Assembly: GCA_964478225.1 (NCBI GenBank)
Contig: CAYZHM010000002.1
Location: forward strand, 252,452-316,451
DNA length: 64,000 nt
From: CAYZHM01 sp964478225
GTDB lineage: Bacteria; Pseudomonadota; Alphaproteobacteria; Micavibrionales; Micavibrionaceae
Direction: 5' to 3'
A program made the position numbers and the translations under genes. The notes beneath the pieces are model-generated. The model was not told the origin of the DNA. It searched no databases and saw only the letters and a list, made by a program, of their open reading frames with translations. Shown in pieces: positions 36,259-45,105 of this stretch (position 1 is its first letter; every line of letters starts with the position of its first letter).

Positions 36259-36425
36259 CTTTTAAATTTCATTCCCCACATCGTTAAACGTCGTTTCGCC
36301 GTGCTCACGTATTTTTATACGCTGCGCGCGGCTCAACTCGTTTGCCTTGTGGAGGAAAGAAATTTAATGCGCTAAATTCTTCGACTCATTTCTCTTTGAA
36401 TTTTTAAAAAGAAATTTAGTGCGCT
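36257..36425 (+). repeat. Composite inverted/direct repeat with remnant of the dispersed family (copy D)
   Basis: The left part is bounded by imperfect inverted repeats: TTAAATTTC (36262-36270) matches GAAATTTAA (36359-36367), with TTAGC at the outer edges. Its centre holds a CGTAT/ATACG hairpin. A 16-base word AGAAATTTARTGCGCT occurs directly repeated at 36358-36373 and 36410-36425. Between the two lies ATTCTTCGA joined to CTCATTTCTCTTTGAAT (about 36375-36401), the two ends of the A/B/C/E family with nothing between. It fills the space between the transpeptidase stop and trxA. Confidence 0.65.
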
Positions 36426-36432
36426 GGTGTAT

Positions 36433-36753
36433 TTAAACCTGCTCTTCGACCCATTTGGTGAGCTGGTCTTTGGGCATGCCGCCGACGCGGGTAGCTGAAA
36501 GTTCGCCGTTTTTGAAGATCATCAGGGTTGGGATGCCGCGCACGCCGTATTTGGTTGGGGCTTCGGGGGCGTCCTCGATATTGATTTTAACGACCTTTAC
36601 TTTACCCGCCATTTCGCCGGCAAGCTGGTCAACGAGCGGGGAGAGCATTTTGCAGGGGCCGCACCATTCCGCCCAAAAATCAACCAATACGGGGCCATCG
36701 GCCTTTAGGACTTCGGTTTCGAAAGTGTCGTCGTTGACTGCGAGTGCGCTCAT
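36433..36753 (-). CDS. trxA: Thioredoxin
   Basis: A 106-residue thioredoxin, a cytoplasmic disulphide reductase. The active site WCGPC is at residues 30-34 in VDFWAEWCGPCKML, and the cis-proline loop is GVRGIPTLMIFKNGE. Length and fold are standard. It stands 3' of addA as in many Alphaproteobacteria, 185 bases away. A TAGGAGT ribosome site precedes the ATG. One copy of the 16-base word overlaps its leader. Confidence 0.97.
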   Translation of the reverse strand: MSALAVNDDTFETEVLKADGPVLVDFWAEWCGPCKMLSPLVDQLAGEMAGKVKVVKINIEDAPEAPTKYGVRGIPTLMIFKNGELSATRVGGMPKDQLTKWVEEQV

Positions 36754-36768
36754 GATTTACTCCTATAT

Positions 36769-36784
36769 ATTTTACATAATCCAA
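36769..36784 (-). repeat. 16-base repeated word, copy 2 (trxA leader)
   Basis: The minus strand reads TTGGATTATGTAAAAT, 16 bases upstream of the trxA start codon and directly followed by its TATATAGGAG ribosome-site region. It is identical to the copies in serB and pyrF. Confidence 0.6.
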
Positions 36785-36938
36785 AACCTGTGGGGGTTGC
36801 CCGTGGGGATTGGGGTGGAATTGTGTGCGGGTGGTTTTTCCGTTTGAGCGAGGGGTTTGCCTGCGCAGGGGAATAAGTCCGCTGTTAGTGATTTGGGGCG
36901 GATTTTGCCTTGATCAAGGGTTAGGCTGCCCGATTCTT

Positions 36939-39900
36939 TCATGAGTCAAAAGAGATCGGCATGAGATTTGGGCCGTCTGTCCACAGTAACGCGCATTTTA
37001 TCGTGTGGGATGGATAGATTTTGGCCAATATGTCGCGGTAGGCGCGGAGCTGGTTGATATAGATTTGCGGGACGTCCTTGGGGTTTGTGGGTGGCGGCCG
37101 GTTGGTTTTGTAGTCAATAATGAGGATTTCGCTTTCGGTGATGAAGAGGCGGTCGATTTGGCCGCTGATGACGCGGCCATCATCTGTGAGCCCCGTTATG
37201 GGGACTTCACCTTTGGAGCCAGGTCCGAATATAGGCGCGAAATCAGGGTGTTTCATGATGGCTTCAATTTCCTGAGTGATGGAATGCTGCACCTTTTCGG
37301 GGAGGTCGCTGGCAGACTTTGCAATAAAGTTTTGTATAGTTTTGCTGCGATTTTGCTGCGGTGTTTCGGGTAAAAATTGTAAAATTTTGTGTGTTATATT
37401 GCCGCGGTAGAACCTGTATTCGTCCGATTTTTGCAGGGGCGAAAGGACCGGGTTTTCTACGCCAGAGGGGCGGGATGGCATGAGGGGGCGTGGTGGATGA
37501 GGTTCCGTCGGGGCTGGTTTGTAGAGCCATGCCGGGAGAGGGATAGGATCGGCGGCGATGGTTTTATTGCTGGCGCTGCGGTCGGGATCGCGGATTTGCG
37601 GGTTATCGAGCCGGAGCGTGCCGTCCTTCAAGGTTTTTGCCCCAGTCAGCTCCAGGCCTTGCTGCACGTAGAAATACCAGCTTTCATCTCTGGGTTTTTT
37701 CTTTCCGGTTTGACCGCAGACATACAACCTGTCTTCGGCGCGGGTCATGGCGACATAGAGGAGGCGGCGATATTCCTCTTCCTCGCGTTGTTTCATGAGG
37801 GAGGCGGCTTGGGTATAGGATGCGCATTCCATGTCTTTGCGGGGTATCCATAAGGGAAGATCAATGGTTTCAATTTTTTCCGGCCAGAGGATTTTGGAGT
37901 CTGGTTTTGAGCCGCCAGAGCCGGGTGAACGGATTGTGTCGGGCATGATGACGATTGGGGCCTGAAGGCCTTTTGCACCGTGGATTGTGAGGATGCGGAC
38001 ATGGTTTCCGGCATCTTCTTGCTCGCGTTTGATTTCGACGGCCTCATTGCGCATTTGCTGCACAAATTGCTGCAAGTGGCCGCCAGAGTCTTTCTCGAAA
38101 TTTAGAGCAAGATCGAGAAGTTCGAGAATAGGGTCGATTGTGTCTTCACCCAGGCGGATTTGAATGGATTGCAGCCCACTTATGCCGTTTGCCGGGCATG
38201 GTTCGTAGAGCAAAGAACAGAGAAAATCATAGGGGCGAAGAGTGGTTGAATATGCGATCAGGTTTTTCAGGTAAGTTGTGATCTCTGTATGGGGGCTTTG
38301 TTGCAAGGCTTGCCATAGGGAGGTTTCGCGGCCATGGGCCAGGGCGAACAACTCTTCCTCTGTTAAGCCAATCATGGGGGATTTTAAAATGCAGGCGAGG
38401 GTGAGGTCGTCTGTGAGGAGGAGCGCGAATTCGGCGCAGGCCAAGAGATCTTGAATAACGATTTCATTGCTGAGCAGAATTCGATCAAGGCCGCCGACAG
38501 GGATATTGCGGTTTTTCAGAGATCGTGAGAGTTGGCTGACCAGTGCGCTGCGGGTGCGGACAAGGATCATGATGTCTCCGGGGCGGATGGGGCGATTGTG
38601 GGAGGCCAGAATCTCGCCGCTTTGCAGCCAGTTTTCGATGCGGGTCGTTATTTGCTCGCAGAGTAAGGATGTGCTGGTTTGTTGTGTGCTGATGGTGGTT
38701 GGGGGTTCCCAGAAATTATCCGATTCCTGGGGGGCGTCTTGTGTTTCACAAAGCGGCCAAAGTTCGACAATTCCTTGCTGATGTCCGCGTTCATGGGCCG
38801 GGGAATGGCTGACGGGTGAATGAGAGACGCCAGAACGCAAGGCGTCGATGGAGAATACGGCATCAACGGCTTGTAGAACGCTATGGGTTGAGCGGAAAGA
38901 TGTGCTAATGGGGACGGTATCCCATTTTTTGCCAGCTTCTTTAATTTTTTGTTCGAAATAACCGTGCATGGCGGCAAATTTTTCAGGAGAAGCGCGCTGG
39001 AAACTATAAATCGATTGCTTTTCATCGCCGACGGTGAAGAGTGTGCGTTCGGCTTCTGCGGCGTTTTCACCTGCAAAAAACTCTTCACACAGGATTTTGA
39101 CGATTTCCCATTGTTCCGGGTTGGTGTCTTGCGCTTCGTCAACGAGGATGTGGTCGAGGCCTTGATCGAGCTTATAGAGGACCCAACTTGCGGAATTGGC
39201 GCTGGCTTCCATGAGGTCGAGGGTTTTGTTGATGAGATCATCGAAATCGAGAGCGTTCTGGTTGGCTTTGAGCGTTGTGTAGGTCTCGAGGATGGCGTTG
39301 GCGAGCATGAGCAGATCACGGGTCAGGAGCGCGCAACGGGCGGCGTTCAGGGTTTCTTCAAGCTGGAGGATGCGAAGGGCTTCGGTTTGCAAAGTGTCCA
39401 AGGCCGCGGGATTGGATTTTTGCGCTGGTTTTGTGATGAGGGCGGCGCGGATGGTTTGTTTTTCGGTCAGGAATGCCGATTTATACTGCGGGTAAAAGGC
39501 CGTACGTTCCTGTACGCTTTTTTCCAGGAAGGCGGCAATAGTTGCGCCGCGTGGTTGGTCTGAGCTTTCACTGCCTTCGAGGAGGGTGCGGCAGGCTGAC
39601 AACAGCCCTTCTTTATCGAACGAGGTATCCTTGCAGGCGATGGCGAGAAGATTGTCTGGTGTTTGGCCGGCCGGAATATTCAGAGCCTTACGTAGGGCTT
39701 CATAAAGGCCATCCAAGCCGAAATTCTTTTTGAGGATGATGCTAAGTTGTCGGCGTTCGCTGGCGATGGATTTGAGGAGAATGGAAAAATCATCCTCATT
39801 CACATATTCAGCAATATGGTCGAGAGCTTGTGATAAGGCGGGATCAGAGCCTGGTTTTTTAATCGTGGAGAGAGTTTGGGTTTTTGCGGTGCTTAGAAGT

Positions 39901-40412
39901 GAGCGGGCTGCGCTTTCGTCGAGAGCGGCGAAATTCGGGGCGATCCCGGCTTCGAGGGGGAAGCGTCCAAGGACGGATTGGCAGAAAGAGTGGACAGTCA
40001 TGATTTTAAGGCCGCCAGGGACGTCCGTTGTTTCGGCGAATAATTTACGTGCTGCAATTATTTCCGTTGATTTTGGTGTGCGCCCGATCAGCTTTTGCAG
40101 CGTATTGGTGAGGTTGAGATCATCGCAAGCGGCCCATTCCGAGAGGGTTTTAGAAAGGCGCAGGCGCATTTCATTGGCGGCGGCTTTGGTAAAGGTGAGG
40201 CATAGAATTTTTGATGCGGGGGTGCCTGGCGATCCGTCTTCGCGCGGGAGCAAAAGGCGTAGGACGCGGTCTGTGAGGACTTTGGTTTTGCCTGTGCCTG
40301 CGGATGCGCTGACCCAGGCTGATGTTGAAGGGTCGGCCGCTCGGCGCTGGACGACGTTGGGGTCTTGCGGGCGTTCCGCGCCAAGGCTGATTTTAGGAAC
40401 GGAGGAGCTCAT
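36939..40412 (-). CDS. addA: Double-strand break repair helicase-nuclease AddA
   Basis: A 1157-residue UvrD-type superfamily 1 helicase with a C-terminal nuclease, the catalytic subunit of AddAB, which resects DNA ends and loads RecA. Walker A is SASAGTGKTKVLTDR, preceded by the Q-motif region; motif II is ILVDEAQDTNPEQW; motif V/VI is VRILTIHGAKGLQAPIV and YVAMTRAEDRLYV. The nuclease core is LIIDYKTNRPPP near the C terminus. The start overlaps the addB stop by four bases. Length fits the alphaproteobacterial family. Confidence 0.96.
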   Translation of the reverse strand: MSSSVPKISLGAERPQDPNVVQRRAADPSTSAWVSASAGTGKTKVLTDRVLRLLLPREDGSPGTPASKILCLTFTKAAANEMRLRLSKTLSEWAACDDLNLTNTLQKLIGRTPKSTEIIAARKLFAETTDVPGGLKIMTVHSFCQSVLGRFPLEAGIAPNFAALDESAARSLLSTAKTQTLSTIKKPGSDPALSQALDHIAEYVNEDDFSILLKSIASERRQLSIILKKNFGLDGLYEALRKALNIPAGQTPDNLLAIACKDTSFDKEGLLSACRTLLEGSESSDQPRGATIAAFLEKSVQERTAFYPQYKSAFLTEKQTIRAALITKPAQKSNPAALDTLQTEALRILQLEETLNAARCALLTRDLLMLANAILETYTTLKANQNALDFDDLINKTLDLMEASANSASWVLYKLDQGLDHILVDEAQDTNPEQWEIVKILCEEFFAGENAAEAERTLFTVGDEKQSIYSFQRASPEKFAAMHGYFEQKIKEAGKKWDTVPISTSFRSTHSVLQAVDAVFSIDALRSGVSHSPVSHSPAHERGHQQGIVELWPLCETQDAPQESDNFWEPPTTISTQQTSTSLLCEQITTRIENWLQSGEILASHNRPIRPGDIMILVRTRSALVSQLSRSLKNRNIPVGGLDRILLSNEIVIQDLLACAEFALLLTDDLTLACILKSPMIGLTEEELFALAHGRETSLWQALQQSPHTEITTYLKNLIAYSTTLRPYDFLCSLLYEPCPANGISGLQSIQIRLGEDTIDPILELLDLALNFEKDSGGHLQQFVQQMRNEAVEIKREQEDAGNHVRILTIHGAKGLQAPIVIMPDTIRSPGSGGSKPDSKILWPEKIETIDLPLWIPRKDMECASYTQAASLMKQREEEEYRRLLYVAMTRAEDRLYVCGQTGKKKPRDESWYFYVQQGLELTGAKTLKDGTLRLDNPQIRDPDRSASNKTIAADPIPLPAWLYKPAPTEPHPPRPLMPSRPSGVENPVLSPLQKSDEYRFYRGNITHKILQFLPETPQQNRSKTIQNFIAKSASDLPEKVQHSITQEIEAIMKHPDFAPIFGPGSKGEVPITGLTDDGRVISGQIDRLFITESEILIIDYKTNRPPPTNPKDVPQIYINQLRAYRDILAKIYPSHTIKCALLWTDGPNLMPISFDS

Positions 40413-43339
40413 GCGGCGTCCTCCAAGGGCTCATCATCGCCGACTACGCCCCATTCGCCTATGCGTGCGAGGTGGGTGTAGTCGCTGAAACGCGGGGCGT
40501 TGGCTGGATTTGGAATTGAGTGGTAGGGTGTGGTTTCATCAGCAAAGACCGTGATCAGACGGGAAAGAGATGTCCGAGTGTTTTCGATGAGTTCGGGGAT
40601 GTCTTTGTCGTATGTGATTGCTTTGCCGCCATCGCCTGTGCCGTTGAGCACGAGATAAACGAGGGTTTCGGGTTCCAGGGCGGGGGTGTTTTCGAACCCT
40701 CCTGCGGCCAGCATCATGGCCTCGAGCGCGAGCTGAGGATTTTGACCGTTTGCGATAGATTTTTGAGTGTAAGAGCCAGCGGATTTGTAGTCGATGATTG
40801 CCGCGCCGTTGGATTTGTTTTGGTCAATGCGGTCGGCGACGCCGGTGAGGGTAAAGTTGCCGATTTGGATGGAGCCTTTGGCTTCCAACTGAAGGGGGGA
40901 ATATGTCATTTGCCATTGTGATTGATGATCTAAGAACCATGAAGCGAGACGCGCAAATCTGGGCCACCAAAATTGCCAGAGCGCAGGGTCGGTTTCTGTC
41001 TCTTGCAGCACTGATTTTGCGTCTTCATGAATTTTGTCATAAAGATTGCCCCAATTGGTTTTTATACAGGTGTTTTGATGTTGCGCGACGAAGCGTTCCA
41101 AAATCGTGTGTAATACACCTCCCTTGAAAGCGGTGTCCGGCAACTCTTCCAGGGTGTTTAGTTTTTTTAGACCCAAAATATAACGGGCGTAGATTGCATA
41201 GGGATCTTTGAGCCAGGTTTCGATTTTTGTGACCGGAAGTTGGGTGGGTCGTGACGGTGCAGGAGGGGTTGGAGCGGGCCGAGCTATTGGTTCGGTGCGT
41301 CCGTTTTGACTCGGGTTTTGATCCATTGATTTTGCCCAAAGCAGGGCGGGATTTTTATTGGCTCTGAACTCTTTTATGTGAATGACATCAAGAATGGCGT
41401 TTAATCTTTGCAGCCAACGGGCGGGAATTGTTGGTGTGCCGGCGGAGCGTTTGCTGCGCGTGAGGATGACTTCGGGGGCGCAAAAACCTTGAACAAAATC
41501 GTGGGCGGCGAGACCAATTGAGCGCTCCGGACTGGGCAGGCCGAATTTTGTACGCATGGGGCGGGACATCCACGGATCATGGCCGGGATCGGGTGGCCAT
41601 ATTCCCTCGTTGAGGCCAGCCAGGATTACACGATCAGCATTGATCATGCGGGCCTCGAGCTGGCCAAGGATATGCAAGCGCGGATGTGTGCCGTAAGCGG
41701 GGCGCACGGTTATGGTTTGCATCAAGGTGTCGATGATTGCGAGATATTGCGCAGGGGTTAGTGTTGTTATGAGATCCGCGTGGCTTAGTAATTCTGCAAA
41801 AAATGCCGCGGCGGCTTCGCCGCCTTCATTTTGCCAAAGATCAGTGCCGGTCAGGTTTTCTGCGAATTTTAAATGAGCCGCGATGTGTTTCTTTAAAGAG
41901 GCCGTTTGCTGCGGGCTTGGAGCAAGTTTTTGCAACTTCTCGATTAAGGCCAAAGATTTGGGATCTGTGTGCAGTCTTTGTTTTATGCCGTCCAGTCCGT
42001 TTGGTGGTTTGGGGCCGCGTAGGGCGATATCGAGATGGTGCAGGGTTTCTTTGGATGCGAAGTTTTTCAGATGGGGTTGCTTGAGCAAGCTTAGAAGGGC
42101 AACGGGTGAAAAATCGGAAATGAGGGCCTCAAGAGAGGCTTTTAAGAAACGTCCGGTGGGTGTGTTGCTTAGGGGTTCTCCGGCGGAGTCGTCAAGTTCG
42201 ATGTTCCAGCGCCGCATGGAAGCGCGTACGCGGCGCGCCAGATTGCGATCCGGTGTAATCAAGACAGCGGTTTTATTTGGATCCTCGAGGATTTCGCGTA
42301 GCAATATTGCGATGGTTTGTGCTTCTTGATGGTCGTGCTCACATTCAATGAGATCCAGATGATTGAATGCGGCCTCGAGTTTGTTGCGCTTATCGGTGTT
42401 GTCTGCAAGGTTTTGCCATTGTTGGGTCGTTGCTGCGGGACGCATAATTTCCGTTGCCAGGAGACGCCGAGATTGATTAATGGGACGCTCTTGATGTGCC
42501 ATGTGCCATGTTTGGACACTGTTTCGGTCTATCTTGAGTTTGGAGAGCAGGTTTTTTAGACCGAATTGAGGATGGTGATCTTCAAGGGATTCCCAGCTTT
42601 CATCGTCGATGGTTTCGTCGAGGCCGGGGAGAACCAGGCGGCCTTGCGGCAAGCCGGCAATAACTTCGAGAAGGCGGGCCGTTGCCGGGATGGAGCCTGT
42701 TGAACCGGCGGCGATTATGGGTGCTGCGGGCTGCGCTTTTTCAAGATGATTTGCCAAGGCGAGCGTTAACCTGTTGCGGCGATCGGCTTCATCGATGGCG
42801 CCATGTTCGCTTAAGATTTTTGGCCAGTATTCGCTGATGATTTTAAGGAAATCGAGGGTGATCTGCCAATGGCTGGCGAATTCATCCGGCACCAGCTTGT
42901 CGAGATCTTTGATGTTGAGATTTTCGGTGTAGATATGATCCATAAGTTGGCCGAGGGCTATGGCAAGCGCGAGCGCTTGATCCGGTTTTCCATGGTAATC
43001 CGGTCGGGACTCGATCAGTTTTGCGAGCAAAAAGCGGCGCTTCATTGGAGGAAGGGCTGGAGGGATATTGAGCAATTCTGGTAAATCGGCGAAAATGAGT
43101 TCCTCTTCGTCGACGTCGCCCAGCGACTGCATATGGGGCAAAAGCAGCGGGCGACCAGCGGTTTCAACCAAAAAGGCCTCTCTTAAGTTGCGGCAAGCGC
43201 GGCGGGACGGCAGGAAAATTCGGTATGCCGCAAGAAGGGCGGGATCATTTTTGGTTTCGAGTAAAATTTGCGCCGCGAGCGCTTTGGCGAAAGGAACGCC
43301 TGCGGGGATGTTGTAAATATGAGAAGGCGGTATGCTCAT
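40409..43339 (-). CDS. addB: Double-strand break repair protein AddB
   Basis: A 976-residue protein, partner of AddA. The N-terminal half is a degenerate helicase fold: the opening IYNIPAGVPFAKALAAQIL replaces a true Walker A, as is usual in this class. The C-terminal RecB-like nuclease is seen in GVADRIDQNKSNGAAIIDYKSAG and the preceding GGVLHTILERFV. The frame extends to 43441, but the ATG at 43339 (MSIPPSHIYN) overlaps the upstream stop as ATGA and gives the conserved N terminus, so the extra 34 residues are rejected. Confidence 0.95.
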   Translation of the reverse strand: MSIPPSHIYNIPAGVPFAKALAAQILLETKNDPALLAAYRIFLPSRRACRNLREAFLVETAGRPLLLPHMQSLGDVDEEELIFADLPELLNIPPALPPMKRRFLLAKLIESRPDYHGKPDQALALAIALGQLMDHIYTENLNIKDLDKLVPDEFASHWQITLDFLKIISEYWPKILSEHGAIDEADRRNRLTLALANHLEKAQPAAPIIAAGSTGSIPATARLLEVIAGLPQGRLVLPGLDETIDDESWESLEDHHPQFGLKNLLSKLKIDRNSVQTWHMAHQERPINQSRRLLATEIMRPAATTQQWQNLADNTDKRNKLEAAFNHLDLIECEHDHQEAQTIAILLREILEDPNKTAVLITPDRNLARRVRASMRRWNIELDDSAGEPLSNTPTGRFLKASLEALISDFSPVALLSLLKQPHLKNFASKETLHHLDIALRGPKPPNGLDGIKQRLHTDPKSLALIEKLQKLAPSPQQTASLKKHIAAHLKFAENLTGTDLWQNEGGEAAAAFFAELLSHADLITTLTPAQYLAIIDTLMQTITVRPAYGTHPRLHILGQLEARMINADRVILAGLNEGIWPPDPGHDPWMSRPMRTKFGLPSPERSIGLAAHDFVQGFCAPEVILTRSKRSAGTPTIPARWLQRLNAILDVIHIKEFRANKNPALLWAKSMDQNPSQNGRTEPIARPAPTPPAPSRPTQLPVTKIETWLKDPYAIYARYILGLKKLNTLEELPDTAFKGGVLHTILERFVAQHQNTCIKTNWGNLYDKIHEDAKSVLQETETDPALWQFWWPRFARLASWFLDHQSQWQMTYSPLQLEAKGSIQIGNFTLTGVADRIDQNKSNGAAIIDYKSAGSYTQKSIANGQNPQLALEAMMLAAGGFENTPALEPETLVYLVLNGTGDGGKAITYDKDIPELIENTRTSLSRLITVFADETTPYHSIPNPANAPRFSDYTHLARIGEWGVVGDDEPLEDAA

Positions 43340-44043
43340 TCTTCTTTTTGCTCGTTCACGCGTTCGAGATCTTGGGGTGTGCTGATGTGGTGCCATGTGC
43401 CTTTGTTCATCAGGCCATAAAGAGTTTTGTTCTTTTCGCAATTGTCCATAATCTCAAGAAAGGAAAAAGGCACAGGTTTGCGGTCTTTGAAAATGCGGGG
43501 GTGGTTGATCCGTACGTTTGTGAACATGGCTGTGCCAGATTGGGTCATTGATCGCACGGCGCATCCGTCCTCTTGAAGATCATAATCACCGATTCCTGTG
43601 GTTAACGTCATGGTTTTTATGTCTTGCAGTATCATAAGTATGTCCATGGTATCGCGCCAATTTTGTGCAAGGTGCGTGAGTGTATTTTGGCCTGGTGCAT
43701 CAATCCAAAATGCGTCACCGGCAATGACATAAAACGGTGTATCATCAAAATGATTCAATGCGTTAACAACGCCGCCCCCTGTATCGAGCAATTCTGGTTC
43801 AGTGATGCAGTAGATTTTTGTTTTTGAGGAGCTGCGGGTCTTTGCCCAGTCTTGAATCTGGGGCGCGAGGTGGTGGGCATTGATAATTACCTCTTTCGCG
43901 CCGATACGTTGCAGATGTGACAAAGTGTGGTCCAGAATCGGTCTACCATGGACTTCAACCAAGGGCTTGGGTGTACGTTCGGTGAGGGGTCGCATACGTT
44001 TGCCATGACCGGCGGCGAGGATGAATGCTTTGTCTGGGATCAT
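43336..44043 (-). CDS. Nucleotidyltransferase, MurU-like
   Basis: A 235-residue sugar-phosphate nucleotidyltransferase. The NTP-binding signature is ILAAGHGKRMRPLTERTPKP, followed by VIINAHHLAPQI and the DxD-like GDAFWID metal site. In this neighbourhood of Alphaproteobacteria the gene is usually MurU, which makes UDP-MurNAc from MurNAc-1-phosphate during cell-wall recycling. Its normal partner, the kinase AmgK, normally sits between tsaE and this gene, but here tsaE overlaps it by four bases and no kinase is in the window. The MurU call rests partly on context. Confidence 0.8.
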   Translation of the reverse strand: MIPDKAFILAAGHGKRMRPLTERTPKPLVEVHGRPILDHTLSHLQRIGAKEVIINAHHLAPQIQDWAKTRSSSKTKIYCITEPELLDTGGGVVNALNHFDDTPFYVIAGDAFWIDAPGQNTLTHLAQNWRDTMDILMILQDIKTMTLTTGIGDYDLQEDGCAVRSMTQSGTAMFTNVRINHPRIFKDRKPVPFSFLEIMDNCEKNKTLYGLMNKGTWHHISTPQDLERVNEQKEE

Positions 44044-44471
44044 GATTTTTCCGATAGGGTGATTTTGCGGGAGTGGGAATTTTCAGCGATGGTTTCGATA
44101 TCAATGCGCTTGTGAGTGCTTGGTAAAAACGGGCCTGCTTTGTCCGGCCATTCGATTAAGGCGATTCCGTCTTGCAAGGCATCCTCCCACCCAAGCTCGA
44201 AGATTTCTTCGGGATTATTGAGGCGATATAGATCGAAATGCGATATCACATAATCGGGTGTTTCATAGGTTTGTATAAGCGTAAAAGTGGGGCTTGGCAC
44301 ATCTAAATCAGGGGTTTTTGTCAAAAAACGAATGATTTCACGGGCAAAAACAGTCTTTCCTGCACCTAAGTTGCCGTATAAGCATAAAACATCACCTTTT
44401 TTAAGGGATTTTGAGATTTTTTGAGCAAATTCTTGGGTTTCTTGCTCGTTTTTTGTAATCGTTTCCGGCAT
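44040..44471 (-). CDS. tsaE: tRNA threonylcarbamoyladenosine biosynthesis ATPase TsaE
   Basis: A 143-residue P-loop ATPase that works with TsaB and TsaD to make the t6A base at position 37 of ANN-decoding tRNAs. Walker A is LYGNLGAGKTVFAREI; the conserved SPTFTLIQTYE and HFDLYRLNNPEE follow, then LIEWPDKAG. The frame is open from 44507, but the ATG at 44471 (MPETITKNEQ) gives the usual N terminus. It overlaps the MurU-like gene by four bases and diverges from the secreted-protein gene. Confidence 0.94.
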   Translation of the reverse strand: MPETITKNEQETQEFAQKISKSLKKGDVLCLYGNLGAGKTVFAREIIRFLTKTPDLDVPSPTFTLIQTYETPDYVISHFDLYRLNNPEEIFELGWEDALQDGIALIEWPDKAGPFLPSTHKRIDIETIAENSHSRKITLSEKS

Positions 44472-44536
44472 GCGTCTTTCGCTTTGCACAATGTTTGTTC
44501 GTATCAATCGCGTGATAGATTTGGTAAAATGAATAT

Positions 44537-44962
44537 ATGAGATTCAGATTACCGTTCATAGCATTTCTTACGATTTTCTGCGCTCCGGCGTGGGCCCAGA
44601 ATGAGAATCTTGATATTGTTTCCGAACCCATTTGCTTCAATGTCCGCAATGAAGCCGCTTACACCGTGACCGGCAGTTTCCAGACAGATTACTATACGCG
44701 GCCTGACGGGATCCGGGCGCGCCACCGTTCTAATTTCAGGCTTGGCGAAGCAGGGGCCAAAGATGATAAGGGTGCGCCTGCGGACGTGGCGGAGTTTTGC
44801 TCCTACGGCCCGTTTTTGCCCGAGCGTAAGCTGACATTGACCATTCGTACGCTGGTTCCGGTGTTTTCCTGCAAAACCAAGGTTGATCAAGGCGAGATCG
44901 TGATCAAGGGCAAGAAGAAGCCTGAGGGTGGGACTGACACCTGGGCCGAATGCTTCCTTTAA
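44537..44962 (+). CDS. Secreted protein of unknown function
   Basis: A 141-residue exported protein with a clear signal peptide (FRLPFIAFLTIFCAPAWAQ). The mature part has four cysteines (EPICFNV, EFCSYGP, VFSCKTK, WAECF), suited to two disulphides in the periplasm, and a basic RARHRSNFRLG stretch. Its pattern of short beta strands suggests a small beta-sandwich. I do not recognise a family. The stop codon is directly followed by repeat copy E. Confidence 0.8.
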   Translation: MRFRLPFIAFLTIFCAPAWAQNENLDIVSEPICFNVRNEAAYTVTGSFQTDYYTRPDGIRARHRSNFRLGEAGAKDDKGAPADVAEFCSYGPFLPERKLTLTIRTLVPVFSCKTKVDQGEIVIKGKKKPEGGTDTWAECFL

Positions 44963-45086
44963 TTATTCTTCGATAAATGGGCTGCGAACAAAGCGTTTCT
45001 GCGCTTCCGGTTCGCACGTATCAGATATACGTTTACGCTTCCGGTTCTCGAAACGCTTTGTTCTCGCCACATTTCTCTTTGAATAT
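44963..45086 (+). repeat. Dispersed palindromic repeat, copy E
   Basis: This element of about 124 bp begins on the base after the stop codon and is nearly identical to copy B. Ends are ATTCTTCGATAAATGGGCTG and CATTTCTCTTTGAATAT. The long stem is the best preserved of the family: ACAAAGCGTTTC pairs fully with GAAACGCTTTGT. Two direct GCTTCCGGTTC repeats flank a perfect ACGTAT/ATACGT hairpin (about 45017-45032). The B/E differences tend to fall in the loops. Confidence 0.9.
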
Positions 45087-45105
45087 TTCTTTGTTGTTTT
45101 TTGCC

